From NCBI RefSeq assembly GCF_018398425.1, contig NZ_JADPMV010000001.1:2356001-2420000 (forward strand): a DNA stretch of 64,000 bases, read 5' to 3'. The translations under genes and the position numbers were made by a program. Source of the DNA: Pseudomonas lalucatii. GTDB taxonomy: Bacteria; Pseudomonadota; Gammaproteobacteria; Pseudomonadales; Pseudomonadaceae. The number at the start of each line of letters is the position of its first letter. Position 1 is the stretch's first letter. Below are positions 45,980 through 55,594 of the stretch, in pieces. A model generated the notes under the pieces. That model was not told the origin of the DNA, searched no databases, and saw only the letters and a program-made list of their open reading frames with translations.

Positions 45980-48900
45980 GCGAGCTAAAGGATCGGCCCA
46001 TCGATCAGGGCACCCGCAAACGCGCGGAATACGACAACGCCCGCCGCGCGCGGTTGGCGCTGAATATCGAGCGCAGCGATGGTCGGATGCTGCAGATTCC
46101 CGTCGAGTCGGACATGCGCAGCCACGAAGAAGAGCCGGAGATCCAGCAGAATACCTTTCTCGCCGTCGTACCCATGGCACGGCTGCCCGGCTATGACCAG
46201 TACGATATAGCGCCGAAAGGCGCACTGCCTCGACCTGGGCGCATTTATGTTTTTCAGAGCGGCAAGCTGTGGCGTGAGTTGGCCTGCGACGGCCAAGGCA
46301 ACCTATCGGACGTGGATGTCGCCCATTGGCGCAAGCTGGCGACCCAGGGCAGACCGGCAGATGATCGAGCAGCAGTCGGTAGACCATTGGCGCTGACGCT
46401 GGTGCCCATGCTGCTGCAAGGCCGCTTTGTCGGCGACCAGTACAGCATGGCCTACAGCGAAATGGCCTGGACCTGGGAATACATCGCCTGGTTGGAAGCC
46501 AGCAGTGGCCGGGTCCAGAACCGCTGCCAAAATGTAGCGCCGGCGTGGTCGGCGGCGGTTGTCGGCGGCGAACAGTGGAGGCCAACACAGGCGATGCCGA
46601 TTGTCGTGATCGACAAGCAAGTCGAGGGGCTTAGGCCACGCGACTTGCATATTGAGTGTGCGTTGCGCGACCCCGCGACTTTTACCCCGGCAATGACCGC
46701 GCTCGATCCCCAAGAACTATTCGTCGTACTGCATAAGCAACAGCAAGCGCTCGCACGGCATATGGGGGCTGCCGCCCCAGCTGCGCCGCCAGGGCTGCCT
46801 GCGGGCAAGGATGTTCTCGCAGAGAAAAGCTTGCGCGGTTATCCAAAACTGGTCGGCTTCATGTTGGACGACCCCTTGTTCGAGTTGCGCCATGCGGTGG
46901 AGCAGTCCCGCCTGGCAACCGAGGCCTTGCAAACCTATAACGCCCTGGTGCCGCTCCAACCGTTCGGTCGTTACGCCGAAGTGCTGCATCAATGGTCGAT
47001 GCCAAACAACGCGCCATTGGCTGACCTGCGCAAGCATATCGATATGGCCGCGCTTGAGAAAACCATGCTGCATACCGAACGCCAAGGTGCGCGCGAGTGC
47101 ATTCATCGCCAGCTCGAGCGGACCTTGGCGCTATCGCAGCGCAAATTGACCGCCGTATGGAACGACTGGGTCTACAGCAACGATGAGCGCTTGCTGGAAC
47201 CTTACAGCCTGCTGATCGATATGCTGGAAATGCTCAGTCGCCTGCCTCAAGGCAGCGATGCACGCAGTACCGACGCCGAGGATCGCGCACTCGCGCAAGC
47301 GGTGGAGCGCCTGATCAGGCAGCTGGCGGATGCCAATCATCCGCTTACCCGTGCAGCCCTGGCCGACCAAAATGGAACACTGCCAGAACTGGCCAAGCGG
47401 CTGGCAAAGCTGGCGGCGACAAACCGGGCCATCAAGCCGGAGAACTTGGGTATAAGCTCCTTGGCAATGTTCGCCGGGCTGGAGAGCCAGCAGTCGGCCA
47501 ACTATCAATACGCGGCACAGAACCTGGCTCTGGCGGTAGACGAATGGCTGAACCACCTGAGTAAAGCCGTGCTACTGACGCTCAGGCAGTTGCGCACCAA
47601 CGCTGCCACCGTCCAGTTGGATATGCAGCGCCTCTTTACACCGACAGCGGGCCTGCTGAGCAAGCTGCATAGCCAAGCCAAGACGATCAAGTTCATGCCC
47701 CAGGGCGAAGCCCTCGCACAAAATATGGTGGTGCTGGGCGTGCATGGGGGCGGTCTCAGTTTTGGCCTGGCGCCCAGCGAACGCACCACCTTGACCCGAC
47801 AGAATTACCTGTATGGCAACTTGCAGGGCCGCGGCGGCAATGTACTGGCCACCACCAGTGGCAAGCTGGCGGAGGCCAACCGCTTCGCCAGCAAGGACCT
47901 GGGGCGTTTTATGGTCGTGGCCGCGCCTGCCAACGACCCACTGGTGCAAGAGTTGAACAGCTGGCGGCTCGGCGCCGCCAATCTGGGCCGCGCCGGGCAA
48001 ATCGCCAAGTCGCCGGCATTGCCGCTCTTTGCCACACTAATGGCGGCTTATAACCTGCATGTAAATACAGTGGGGGCTAAGGCGCTGATTGAACATGAAA
48101 CAGGAAGATGGGTAGCTGGCTTCATATCGGCTTTTACAGACCTTTTCCTTGCCTCAAACAACGTTGCGCTAAAAATTATAGAAGGCTCAAGCGTCCGCTC
48201 ACCCTGGTATGCGCTGTGGGAAAAGGGCCGTTTCGACGTCTCGCGGATATCGCAGCGTTGGGCCAGCAACCTCAGCAAGCGCACCGGTAGTACTTGGCTT
48301 AACGCCTCAAGGGCCGGCTCATTCGTAGCAATGGGCGTTACTTCAGTACTATTTGCGTGGGACGCCAAGCGCGCTTTCGACCAAGGCGATAAGGACGTCT
48401 CCGTTGCCAATGCCATTGCCGCCTCCGGCGGTGCCATGTGGGCGCTCTATACGGTGGGCCTATTGGCCAGCCCCTGGGTACTGGGCGCGGGTATCGTATT
48501 GCTGCTGGGTGGCGCGGTTGCCGCCGTGCTATTGGCCGATGGCGCTATCGAGCAGGCGATCAAGCACGGTCCCTTCGGCAAGGAACAGCGCCTGGCGCAC
48601 ATGAGCGACCCTAGGGTCGCCTATCAGCAACTGCTCGGCGCTATCGGCCAACCTCGAGTACGCATCGAGCGCCTGGAAAATTGGCAGAAAAGCGCCTCCG
48701 CGGAGGATCAGGCGAAGCTGCAGGCCGCGGAAGCCCAGGGCAATAGCGATCTCGACCCGCTGGACTGGGTAGTCGAGTTGCAATCCGGCCTGCTGAGCCA
48801 ATACCCCAGTAATCAGGGCTTTACCCTGCTAGCGTCCGAACTCGAACTAACGCGCAGCTATCACAGTGGTTGGCAGCGCCGGCCGGCCAAGGTTATATCG

Positions 48901-49209
48901 CGGGAAAAACTCGGCGCCGTAGTGCTGGATGGCAGCCGCGTACTCTATGTACTCCCTTATCAGCATCAACCCGGCTTCAGCCCTTTGGCTGCCAGCCAAT
49001 ATGCCCTCAAGGTGCGCGCGCAGTTCCGCCTTGAACATCAAGCGTGTCGAGCCGGCGATCCTTTCCCGGCCTATGACGACTTGATTTTGCCGCAGCCGAG
49101 TCCGCGCCAATGGGCGGCCTTCAATCCAGCGCTGCTACCCGAGGAAGACGACGTGATGGATGACGTACCCTATTGGCTGATCGACCAGAGCGACTACCGC
49201 AAATTATGA
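45976..49209 (+). CDS. VasX-like T6SS effector, putative pore-forming toxin
   Basis: 1077 residues starting inside the vgrG stop (ATGA), so translation is coupled. The N-terminal 250 residues resemble the VasX N-terminal region, with a MIX-like motif RPGRIYVFQSGKLW near 86-98. A long helical middle follows. The C-terminal third has hydrophobic segments: about 680-735 (FATLMAAYNLHVNTVGAKAL), 780-800 (FVAMGVTSVLFAWDAKRAF) and a hairpin at 810-865 (MWALYTVGLLASPWVLGAGI, VLLLGGAVAAVLLADG), as in colicin-like pore formers. The final 200 residues are soluble. Membrane damage is inference from layout and VasX relatives. GC and codon use are less biased than in the core genes. Confidence 0.75.
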   Translation: MSELKDRPIDQGTRKRAEYDNARRARLALNIERSDGRMLQIPVESDMRSHEEEPEIQQNTFLAVVPMARLPGYDQYDIAPKGALPRPGRIYVFQSGKLWRELACDGQGNLSDVDVAHWRKLATQGRPADDRAAVGRPLALTLVPMLLQGRFVGDQYSMAYSEMAWTWEYIAWLEASSGRVQNRCQNVAPAWSAAVVGGEQWRPTQAMPIVVIDKQVEGLRPRDLHIECALRDPATFTPAMTALDPQELFVVLHKQQQALARHMGAAAPAAPPGLPAGKDVLAEKSLRGYPKLVGFMLDDPLFELRHAVEQSRLATEALQTYNALVPLQPFGRYAEVLHQWSMPNNAPLADLRKHIDMAALEKTMLHTERQGARECIHRQLERTLALSQRKLTAVWNDWVYSNDERLLEPYSLLIDMLEMLSRLPQGSDARSTDAEDRALAQAVERLIRQLADANHPLTRAALADQNGTLPELAKRLAKLAATNRAIKPENLGISSLAMFAGLESQQSANYQYAAQNLALAVDEWLNHLSKAVLLTLRQLRTNAATVQLDMQRLFTPTAGLLSKLHSQAKTIKFMPQGEALAQNMVVLGVHGGGLSFGLAPSERTTLTRQNYLYGNLQGRGGNVLATTSGKLAEANRFASKDLGRFMVVAAPANDPLVQELNSWRLGAANLGRAGQIAKSPALPLFATLMAAYNLHVNTVGAKALIEHETGRWVAGFISAFTDLFLASNNVALKIIEGSSVRSPWYALWEKGRFDVSRISQRWASNLSKRTGSTWLNASRAGSFVAMGVTSVLFAWDAKRAFDQGDKDVSVANAIAASGGAMWALYTVGLLASPWVLGAGIVLLLGGAVAAVLLADGAIEQAIKHGPFGKEQRLAHMSDPRVAYQQLLGAIGQPRVRIERLENWQKSASAEDQAKLQAAEAQGNSDLDPLDWVVELQSGLLSQYPSNQGFTLLASELELTRSYHSGWQRRPAKVISREKLGAVVLDGSRVLYVLPYQHQPGFSPLAASQYALKVRAQFRLEHQACRAGDPFPAYDDLILPQPSPRQWAAFNPALLPEEDDVMDDVPYWLIDQSDYRKL

Positions 49210-50414
49210 ATGCCCCCGTGATTGAGCAAAGCCCTTATACGGCTAGCGCCTACAACTCCACCGATATTCCGACCCAGCCGCCGCATAAATGGCGGCAGGA
49301 TGCCAACCGCAGCAACCTGCGCCGCACCCAGTTGCGCTGGGGCCACTATGCCAACTTGCAGCCCTGGCAGGTGGTCGATATGCAACTGCAGGCCAACGAA
49401 CATTGCTTTGTTGAGCGCACGGGAGAGGCTGAGCTGTATTGCGATCAGCAGCGCTGGCGGTTTGAGAACTTTAATAAACTGTTAATGTTAATACCGTTTT
49501 TAAAAATTACTGCTCTATTTGTGGTGCCGTGGTTTTTCTGGGCATTTGCGACCATGGACTTGCTACCAAAGCTAGTGCTGCCCCTTTCTTTATTGTCAGT
49601 TTTTACTGTGTTGATGTTTGGTGTTAGTGGCTGGCTCTATTGGGAGAAAAATTTAAAGGCCTATTTGATTCAAGTAGGCACTGGCTTGGCTACGGCTCTG
49701 CTCAGTGCTTTATTTACTTACAATACGTCTAGCTACGGCACCGATCTGTTTTGGTTTTGCGGGATCATGGCCTTCTCCATCTTTATGGGCCTGGTCGGTT
49801 TCGACTTCCTGCTGGACCTGTATCTGCGCCTATTCAAATACGACGGCAGTGAATTCAATAGGAAAACCGGTATGGTGACCATCACCCGGCGCTTTCGTAA
49901 GCCGTTCGTGGCGCCTTTCTATGAGTTCGACACCACCATGGAGTTTCGCCCTGGGGCGCATGGCAGTGGCGGCATGGCCCTGTGGTTGCATCACCGTTAT
50001 GCCGATTGTGAAATATTCCTCGGTGGCAAGATGCATCCACTCGGCCTCACCTCGGAAGAGGCACTGGCCTTCTGGGACTGCCTGCAACGCTATATGGATA
50101 TCAGCCAGCCACTACCCGAGCTGCCGGTGCTCGAACAGTTCCGCCACCTCGACCCAACCACCGCCGAGTACGATCGCCAGAACAAGCGCGATCCGCGCCA
50201 CTGGCGCGATATGCCCTACCGCGCCTGGCAAGGCCGTGGGCAATCAGAAACGATGAAACGCAATCAGAAATACCCCTGGCAACAGCAGCCCTGCATCCTC
50301 CAATCCAAAATCGACCCCAGCCTGAGCATCGAGGCGTACTACCGCAGCCAGGAAGCCAAAGGCATCCAGGCCACGCCCAAGGGCGATGACTACGACAATA
50401 TTTATCGGAGGTGA
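49206..50414 (+). CDS. Membrane protein, probable immunity protein of the VasX-like effector
   Basis: 402 residues; ATG overlaps the effector stop by four bases. Membrane helices lie at about 97-115, 118-137, 149-175 and 182-210 (LLMLIPFLKITALFVVPWFF, LPLSLLSVFTVLMFGVSGWL, LIQVGTGLATALLSALFTYN, FWFCGIMAFSIFMGLVGFDF), flanked by soluble regions. This resembles inner-membrane immunity proteins that protect against pore-forming T6SS toxins. The helix-coding stretch 49480-49760 is markedly AT-rich. Family not recognised; role inferred from coupling and topology. Confidence 0.7.
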   Translation: MNAPVIEQSPYTASAYNSTDIPTQPPHKWRQDANRSNLRRTQLRWGHYANLQPWQVVDMQLQANEHCFVERTGEAELYCDQQRWRFENFNKLLMLIPFLKITALFVVPWFFWAFATMDLLPKLVLPLSLLSVFTVLMFGVSGWLYWEKNLKAYLIQVGTGLATALLSALFTYNTSSYGTDLFWFCGIMAFSIFMGLVGFDFLLDLYLRLFKYDGSEFNRKTGMVTITRRFRKPFVAPFYEFDTTMEFRPGAHGSGGMALWLHHRYADCEIFLGGKMHPLGLTSEEALAFWDCLQRYMDISQPLPELPVLEQFRHLDPTTAEYDRQNKRDPRHWRDMPYRAWQGRGQSETMKRNQKYPWQQQPCILQSKIDPSLSIEAYYRSQEAKGIQATPKGDDYDNIYRR

Positions 50415-50437
50415 GAAAAGCTTTTCTGCACCCAAAA

Positions 50438-50646
50438 ACACCCGCATATCTGTCCCTCGAAGGCACCAAACAAACTCTGATCACCGCTGGGCCCCTTCAC
50501 CGAGGACTCGGTCGGCAACATTTTCCAGGAAGGTCATGATGATCAGACTCTGGTTCAAGCCTTCAACCATCAGGTAATCATCCCGCGCGACCCGCAGTCC
50601 GGCCAGCCGACCGATCTGCGCGCGCACAAGCCGCTGATGATCACCA
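50438..50646 (+). pseudogene. Truncated, frameshifted second copy of hcp (5' part)
   Basis: It matches hcp residues 3-70 at the DNA level: ACACCCGC, ATCTGTCCCTCGAAGGCACC, TTCACCGAGGACTCGGTCGG, CCGCAGTCCGGCCAGCCGAC and GCTGATGATCACCA are shared. The start codon is missing, GGCACC has become GGGCCCC (a frameshift), and similarity ends after GATGATCACCA. Same orientation as hcp. The 184 bases after it show nothing recognisable. Confidence 0.85.
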
Positions 50647-50830
50647 CTACAACTTGCAGAGACGAGATAGGCCTGCGCTTTACTCCTCAACGACGGTGAT
50701 CGTAGCGCACGGATGCGACCGATTTATCCCACTACACGCCGCCAACTGGCCTGGGGACGGACAGCTTCAAGGTCAGGCCTCGAACCAATCCTGGGCGTAG
50801 CGCGGCTTGCGCCCAGAGCGGGCCGCGGAC

Positions 50831-52129
50831 CTACAAGCCCTTCTCGAACACCTGCGAATTACGCTGGAAGTTGTACAGCGAGGCCCGCGCCGCCGGCAGG
50901 CGGTCGACGCTGCTGGGGACGAAGCCGCGCTCGCGGAACCAGTGGGCGGTGCGGGTGGTGAGGACGAACAGGGTCTTGATGCCCTGGGCGCGGGCGCGTT
51001 CCTCGATGCGTTCGAGCAATTCGTCGCCGCGACCGCCGTGGCGGTAGGCCGGGTTGACGGCCAGGCAGGCCAGTTCGCCGAAGTCGGAGTCGGCGATCTG
51101 GTACAGGGCGGCGCAGGCGATGATCAGGCCGTCGCGCTCGACGATGCTGAACTGCTCGATCTCCCGCTCCAGCACCTCGCGGGAGCGGCGCACCAGGATG
51201 CCCTGCTCCTCCAGCGGGCTGATCAGCTCGATCAGCCCGCCGACGTCCTCGATGGTCGCCTCGCGCAGGGATTCGAACTGCTCCTGGTCGACCAGGGTGC
51301 CGCCGCCGTCGCGGGTGAACAGCTCGGTGAGCAGCGAACCGTCGTCGGCATAGCCGACGATATGGGCGCGCTTGACCCCGCCGCGGCAGGCCTGGGCGGC
51401 GGCGTCGAGCAGTTCGGCCTGGTAGCTGTTGCCCAGGCGCGCCAGGTAGGCGGGCACCTGCTGCGGACGCAACTCGCGCACCAGCTTGCCCTGCTCGTCG
51501 AGCAGGCCGCGTTCGGGGCTGAACAGCAGCAGCTTGTCGGCGCCCAGGTCGATGGCGGCGCGGGTGGCCACGTCCTCGCAGGCGACGTTGAAGATCTCCC
51601 CGGTGGGCGAATAGCCCAGCGACGACAGCAGCACGATGCTGCGCTCGTCGAGCAGGCGGCCGATGCCCTTGCGGTCGATGCGCCGCACCTCGCCGGTGTG
51701 GTGATAGTCGATGCCGTCGACCACGCCGATGGGCCGGGCGGTGACGAAATTGCCACTGGCCACCCGCAACCGGGCGCCATGCATGGGCGAGGCGGCCATG
51801 TCCATCGACAGGCGCGCCTCGATGGCGATGCGCAGCTGGCCGACCGCGTCGATCACGCACTCCAGGGTCGGTCCGTCGGTCACCCGCAGGTCGCGGTGAA
51901 AGTGCGGGGTCAGGCCGCTCGCGGCCAGGCGCGCCTCGATCTGCGGGCGCGAGCCGTGCACCAGCACCAGGCGCACGCCGAGGCTGTGCAGCAGCACCAG
52001 GTCGTGGACGATATTGCCGAAGTTCGGGTGGGCGACGCCGTCGCCCGGCAGCATCACCACGAAGGTACAGTCGCGGTGGGCGTTGATATAGGGCGAAGCG
52101 TGGCGCAGCCAGTTGACGTAGTCGTGCAT
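50831..52129 (-). CDS. argA: Amino-acid N-acetyltransferase (N-acetylglutamate synthase)
   Basis: 432 residues from MHDYVNWLRHASPYINAHRD, the classical family length; an ATG 18 codons upstream is ignored. An amino-acid-kinase domain (VHGSRPQIEARLAASG, VRRIDRKGIGRLLDERSIVL, LGYSPTGEIFNVACEDVATR) is followed by a GNAT domain (ACLAVNPAYRHGGRGDELLE, LFVLTTRTAHWFRERGF). It acetylates glutamate in the first step of arginine synthesis and is normally inhibited by arginine. argE follows on the same strand. Confidence 0.95.
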   Translation of the reverse strand: MHDYVNWLRHASPYINAHRDCTFVVMLPGDGVAHPNFGNIVHDLVLLHSLGVRLVLVHGSRPQIEARLAASGLTPHFHRDLRVTDGPTLECVIDAVGQLRIAIEARLSMDMAASPMHGARLRVASGNFVTARPIGVVDGIDYHHTGEVRRIDRKGIGRLLDERSIVLLSSLGYSPTGEIFNVACEDVATRAAIDLGADKLLLFSPERGLLDEQGKLVRELRPQQVPAYLARLGNSYQAELLDAAAQACRGGVKRAHIVGYADDGSLLTELFTRDGGGTLVDQEQFESLREATIEDVGGLIELISPLEEQGILVRRSREVLEREIEQFSIVERDGLIIACAALYQIADSDFGELACLAVNPAYRHGGRGDELLERIEERARAQGIKTLFVLTTRTAHWFRERGFVPSSVDRLPAARASLYNFQRNSQVFEKGL

Positions 52130-52275
52130 TGCAGAGGGAACCTGTAACCGAGTAGGGAACGCATGAAAAGGTGCAACACGCACCCGGTGAAGCAGCCAGC
52201 GGCACCCGCTCTATCGTCGCAGTTGGGGCAGCATCACGCGTTCTCTCCTTGCGCTGGCAAAGGCCGCCGCCGGGC

Positions 52276-53427
52276 TCAAGCGGCCGGGCTCAGGCAGTAG
52301 TGTTGGATCAGTTCACGCAACAGACGCACGCTCGGCTGGATACGTGACATCTCCAGGTATTCGTTGGGCTGGTGCGCGCAGGCGATATCCCCGGGACCGA
52401 GCACCAGGGTCTGGCAGCCGAGTTGCTGAAGATAAGGCGCTTCGGTGGCGAACGCCACCGCCGCCGCCGGATGGCCGGTCAGGCGCTCGGCCAGGCGTAC
52501 CAGTTCGGCGTCGGCACCCTGCTCGAAGGGCGGCACGCTGGGAAACAGTGGGGCGAAGTCGATCTTCACCTGGTGCAGCTCGGCCAGCGGCTGCAGCTTC
52601 TGGCGGATCGCCGCGCGCAGGGCCTCGGGCTGCATGCCGGGCAGCGGACGCAGGTCGAATTCCAGGGAACATTGGCCGCAGATGCGGTTGGGGTTGTCAC
52701 CGCCATGGATGCAGCCGAGGTTGAGGGTCGGCTGCGGCACGCTGAACTGCGGGTTGCAGTACTGCTGCTGCCAGTCCCGGCGCAGCTGCATGAGTTCGCC
52801 CATCACCGCGTGCATGGCTTCCAGCGCGCTGTGACCCAGGCTCGGGTCGGAGGAGTGGCCGCTCTGCCCGAGGATGTCGATGCGCTCCATCATGATGCCC
52901 TTGTGCAGGCGGATCGGCTTGAGGCCGGTCGGCTCGCCGATCACCGCGGCGCGGCCCAGGGGGCGCCCCGCCTCGGCCAGGGCGCGGGCGCCGGACATCG
53001 AACTTTCCTCGTCGCAGGTGGCGAGGATCAGCAACGGCTGCTGGAAGCGCTGCTCCAGCAGCGGCTGCACGGCCTCGATGACCAGGGCGAAGAAGCCCTT
53101 CATGTCGCAACTGCCGAGGCCGACCCAGCGGCCGTCGACCTCGCTCAGCTTGAGCGGATCGGTCTGCCACAGCTCGGCGTCGAAGGGCACGGTGTCGCTG
53201 TGCCCGGCCAGCACCAGACCGCCCGGACCGCTGCCGTAGCTGGCCAGCAGGTTGAACTTGCCGGGCTCGATCTCCTGCACCTCGCAGGCGAAGCCGAGGT
53301 CGCCGAGCCAGCTCGACAGCAGTTCGATCACCGGGCGATTGGATTGATCCCACTGCGCCTGGGTGCAACTCACCGAAGGCGCGGCGATCAGCGCGGCGAA
53401 TTGCTCTTTGAACGAAGGCAGGCTCAT
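52276..53427 (-). CDS. argE: Acetylornithine deacetylase
   Basis: 383 residues, M20 metallopeptidase family. Metal and catalytic motifs: LAGHSDTVPFD (His and Asp), GLGSCDMKGFFA, TCDEESSMSGARALAEAG (general base Glu), VIGEPTGLKPIRLHKG and ACAHQPNEYLEMS (last His). It removes the acetyl group in arginine synthesis, fitting its place upstream of argA on the same strand, 146 bases apart. Confidence 0.93.
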   Translation of the reverse strand: MSLPSFKEQFAALIAAPSVSCTQAQWDQSNRPVIELLSSWLGDLGFACEVQEIEPGKFNLLASYGSGPGGLVLAGHSDTVPFDAELWQTDPLKLSEVDGRWVGLGSCDMKGFFALVIEAVQPLLEQRFQQPLLILATCDEESSMSGARALAEAGRPLGRAAVIGEPTGLKPIRLHKGIMMERIDILGQSGHSSDPSLGHSALEAMHAVMGELMQLRRDWQQQYCNPQFSVPQPTLNLGCIHGGDNPNRICGQCSLEFDLRPLPGMQPEALRAAIRQKLQPLAELHQVKIDFAPLFPSVPPFEQGADAELVRLAERLTGHPAAAVAFATEAPYLQQLGCQTLVLGPGDIACAHQPNEYLEMSRIQPSVRLLRELIQHYCLSPAA

Positions 53428-53496
53428 CGGCGGTCTCCACTGGCGATGTTCCCATCATAGGACCATCGCCAGCGCAGATGAAACCGCCGAGTCGGA

Positions 53497-54765
53497 TCAG
53501 ACGCCGCCGAAGACGGCGCGCAGGATCAGGAAGAACAGGATCGACAGCACCGCGCCGACCGGCAGGGTGATGATCCAGGACATGAAGATCTTGCCGATCA
53601 CGCCCAGGTTCAGCGCGCCGATACCGCGGGCGATGCCGACGCCCAACACCGCACCGACCAGGGTGTGGGTAGTGGACACCGGCAAGCCGATGGCCGAGGC
53701 GCCAACCACCGTGGTGGCGGTGGCCAGCTCGGCGGCGAAGCCGCGGCTCGGGGTCAGCTCGGTAATTTCCTTGCCGATGGTGGCGATCACCTTGTAGCCG
53801 TAGGTGGCCAGGCCGATGACGATACCGATGGCGCCGAGCAGCAGCACCCAGCTCGGCAGCGCCGCCTTGGCACCGACCGCTTCGCCGCCGGACTGGATAA
53901 CCCCGACGATGGCCGCCAGCGGGCCGACGGCGTTGGCCACGTCGTTGGAGCCGTGGGCGAAGGCCATGGCGCAAGCGGTGAAGATCATCAGCACGGCGAA
54001 GACCTTCTCCACGCTGGCGAAGTGGAAGGCCTTGTCGGCCTCGACGTCGATCTTGATGCGGCTGAGCAGGGCGATGCCGAGCAGCATCACCAGCACACCG
54101 ATGCCGGCGGCAAGGAAGAAGCCTTCGCTGCCCGACAGGTGCAGGCCGATATGCTTGAGACCCTTGGTCACGGTCATGATGGTGACCATGAAACCGGTGA
54201 GGAACATGTACACCGGCACATAGCGCTTGGCGTTGAGGAAGGGCTGGTCGGTGTCGATGATCAGCTTCTGCACGCTGACGAACACGCCGAAGGCCACCAC
54301 GCCGGACAGTACCGGGGAGACCACCCAGCTGGCGACGATCGGCCCGACCTTGCTCCAGTGCACCGCATCCATGGACACGCCGAAGGCGGCGAAGCCGATC
54401 ACCGCACCGACGATCGAGTGGGTGGTCGAGACCGGCCAGCCGCGGGTCGAGGCCACCAGCAGCCAGGTACCGGCCGCCAGCAGCGCCGACATCATGCCCA
54501 GCACCATCAGCTCGGGGCTGATTATCGATGCGTCGACGATGCCGCTCTTGATGGTTTCGGTTACCTGGCCACCGGCCAGGTAGGCGCCGCAGAACTCGAA
54601 GACCATGGCGATGAGGATCGCCTGCTTGATGGTCAGCGCACGGGAGCCCACCGAGGTGCCCATGGCGTTGGCCACGTCGTTGGCGCCCACGCCCCAGGCC
54701 ATGAAGAAGCCGAACAGGCAGGCCAGCAACAGGAGTACGAGACCGTAGTCCGCAATCAGAGACAT
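53497..54765 (-). CDS. pit: Pit-family inorganic phosphate transporter
   Basis: 422 residues with about ten membrane helices. The duplicated PD001131-type motif appears twice: GANDVANAMGTSVGS near 27 and GSNDVANAVGPLAAIVG near 271, each next to an STTH sequence (GWPVSTTHSIVG, GLPVSTTHTLVG). It imports phosphate with protons as the metal-phosphate complex. The DUF47 gene is upstream in the same operon. Confidence 0.95.
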   Translation of the reverse strand: MSLIADYGLVLLLLACLFGFFMAWGVGANDVANAMGTSVGSRALTIKQAILIAMVFEFCGAYLAGGQVTETIKSGIVDASIISPELMVLGMMSALLAAGTWLLVASTRGWPVSTTHSIVGAVIGFAAFGVSMDAVHWSKVGPIVASWVVSPVLSGVVAFGVFVSVQKLIIDTDQPFLNAKRYVPVYMFLTGFMVTIMTVTKGLKHIGLHLSGSEGFFLAAGIGVLVMLLGIALLSRIKIDVEADKAFHFASVEKVFAVLMIFTACAMAFAHGSNDVANAVGPLAAIVGVIQSGGEAVGAKAALPSWVLLLGAIGIVIGLATYGYKVIATIGKEITELTPSRGFAAELATATTVVGASAIGLPVSTTHTLVGAVLGVGIARGIGALNLGVIGKIFMSWIITLPVGAVLSILFFLILRAVFGGV

Positions 54766-54803
54766 AAGTTAAGTTCCGTTGATCCCAGAAAGGACACTGG
54801 CGC

Positions 54804-55481
54804 TTAGCGCGCCAGCAGTTGTTCCAGTCGGTTGCCCACTCGTTGGGCGCGGTCGGCTACATCGCCGATCCAGTCGATGATCTGATAGAGAAACATCACA
54901 TCGACCGGAGGAAGTTCCTTCTCCAGTTTGAACAGCTGGCGGCGCACGTCGATCTGCAGGCTGTCGGTGTCCTGCTCGATGACCCCCAGCTCCTCGATCA
55001 GGGTCTCCACCAGCACCGCCTCGCGGCCGGCGAAGCCGGTCTCCAGCAGCTCGTCCAGCTCGTTCATGGCCTTCAGCGCCTGGGCGCTGGCATCCACGCT
55101 GCGCTGCACGAAGCTGCGCATGATCGGCTGCAGAGCCTGAGGAATCGCCATCTCGCGGCCCAGCATCAGCCCGGCGATGTCCTTGGCGCGGTTGGCGACT
55201 TTGTCCTGTACACTCAGCAGCTCGAGCAGATCCGAGCGCGGCACCGGCAGAAACAGGCTCTTGGGCAGGTGCAGGCGCACGCTTTTCTTGAGCTTGTCGG
55301 CTTCGTGTTCCAGACGCGCCATTTCCTGCTGCACCTGCTCCACCTTGGCCCAGTCCTCGGCCATCACGGCCTCGAAGAAGGGCACCAGATTCGCCGCACA
55401 CTCGTGAGCCTTGGCGATGTGCTGCTGCATCGGCCCGATGGGCGAACGCCCGAACAGGCTGACAAAGGGATTGACTGGCAT
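54804..55481 (-). CDS. DUF47 (PhoU-like) partner of Pit
   Basis: 225 residues, helical throughout: MPVNPFVSLFGRSPIGPMQQ, EQVQQEMARLEHEADKLKKS, LLSVQDKVANRAKDIAGLML, FLYQIIDWIGDVADRAQRVG. DUF47 proteins resemble PhoU and nearly always sit upstream of pit, where they modulate transport. 38 bases separate it from pit. Confidence 0.92.
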   Translation of the reverse strand: MPVNPFVSLFGRSPIGPMQQHIAKAHECAANLVPFFEAVMAEDWAKVEQVQQEMARLEHEADKLKKSVRLHLPKSLFLPVPRSDLLELLSVQDKVANRAKDIAGLMLGREMAIPQALQPIMRSFVQRSVDASAQALKAMNELDELLETGFAGREAVLVETLIEELGVIEQDTDSLQIDVRRQLFKLEKELPPVDVMFLYQIIDWIGDVADRAQRVGNRLEQLLAR

Positions 55482-55594
55482 AGGGTGAACCCTGGTCTTT
55501 TGAAAGGCGGCAAGTATACGGATCGCTCCCGGTGCCCGCCATCGCAGGCCATCGAACCGTCACAATTTTATAGTAGGCACTTAAGTTCCCCACC

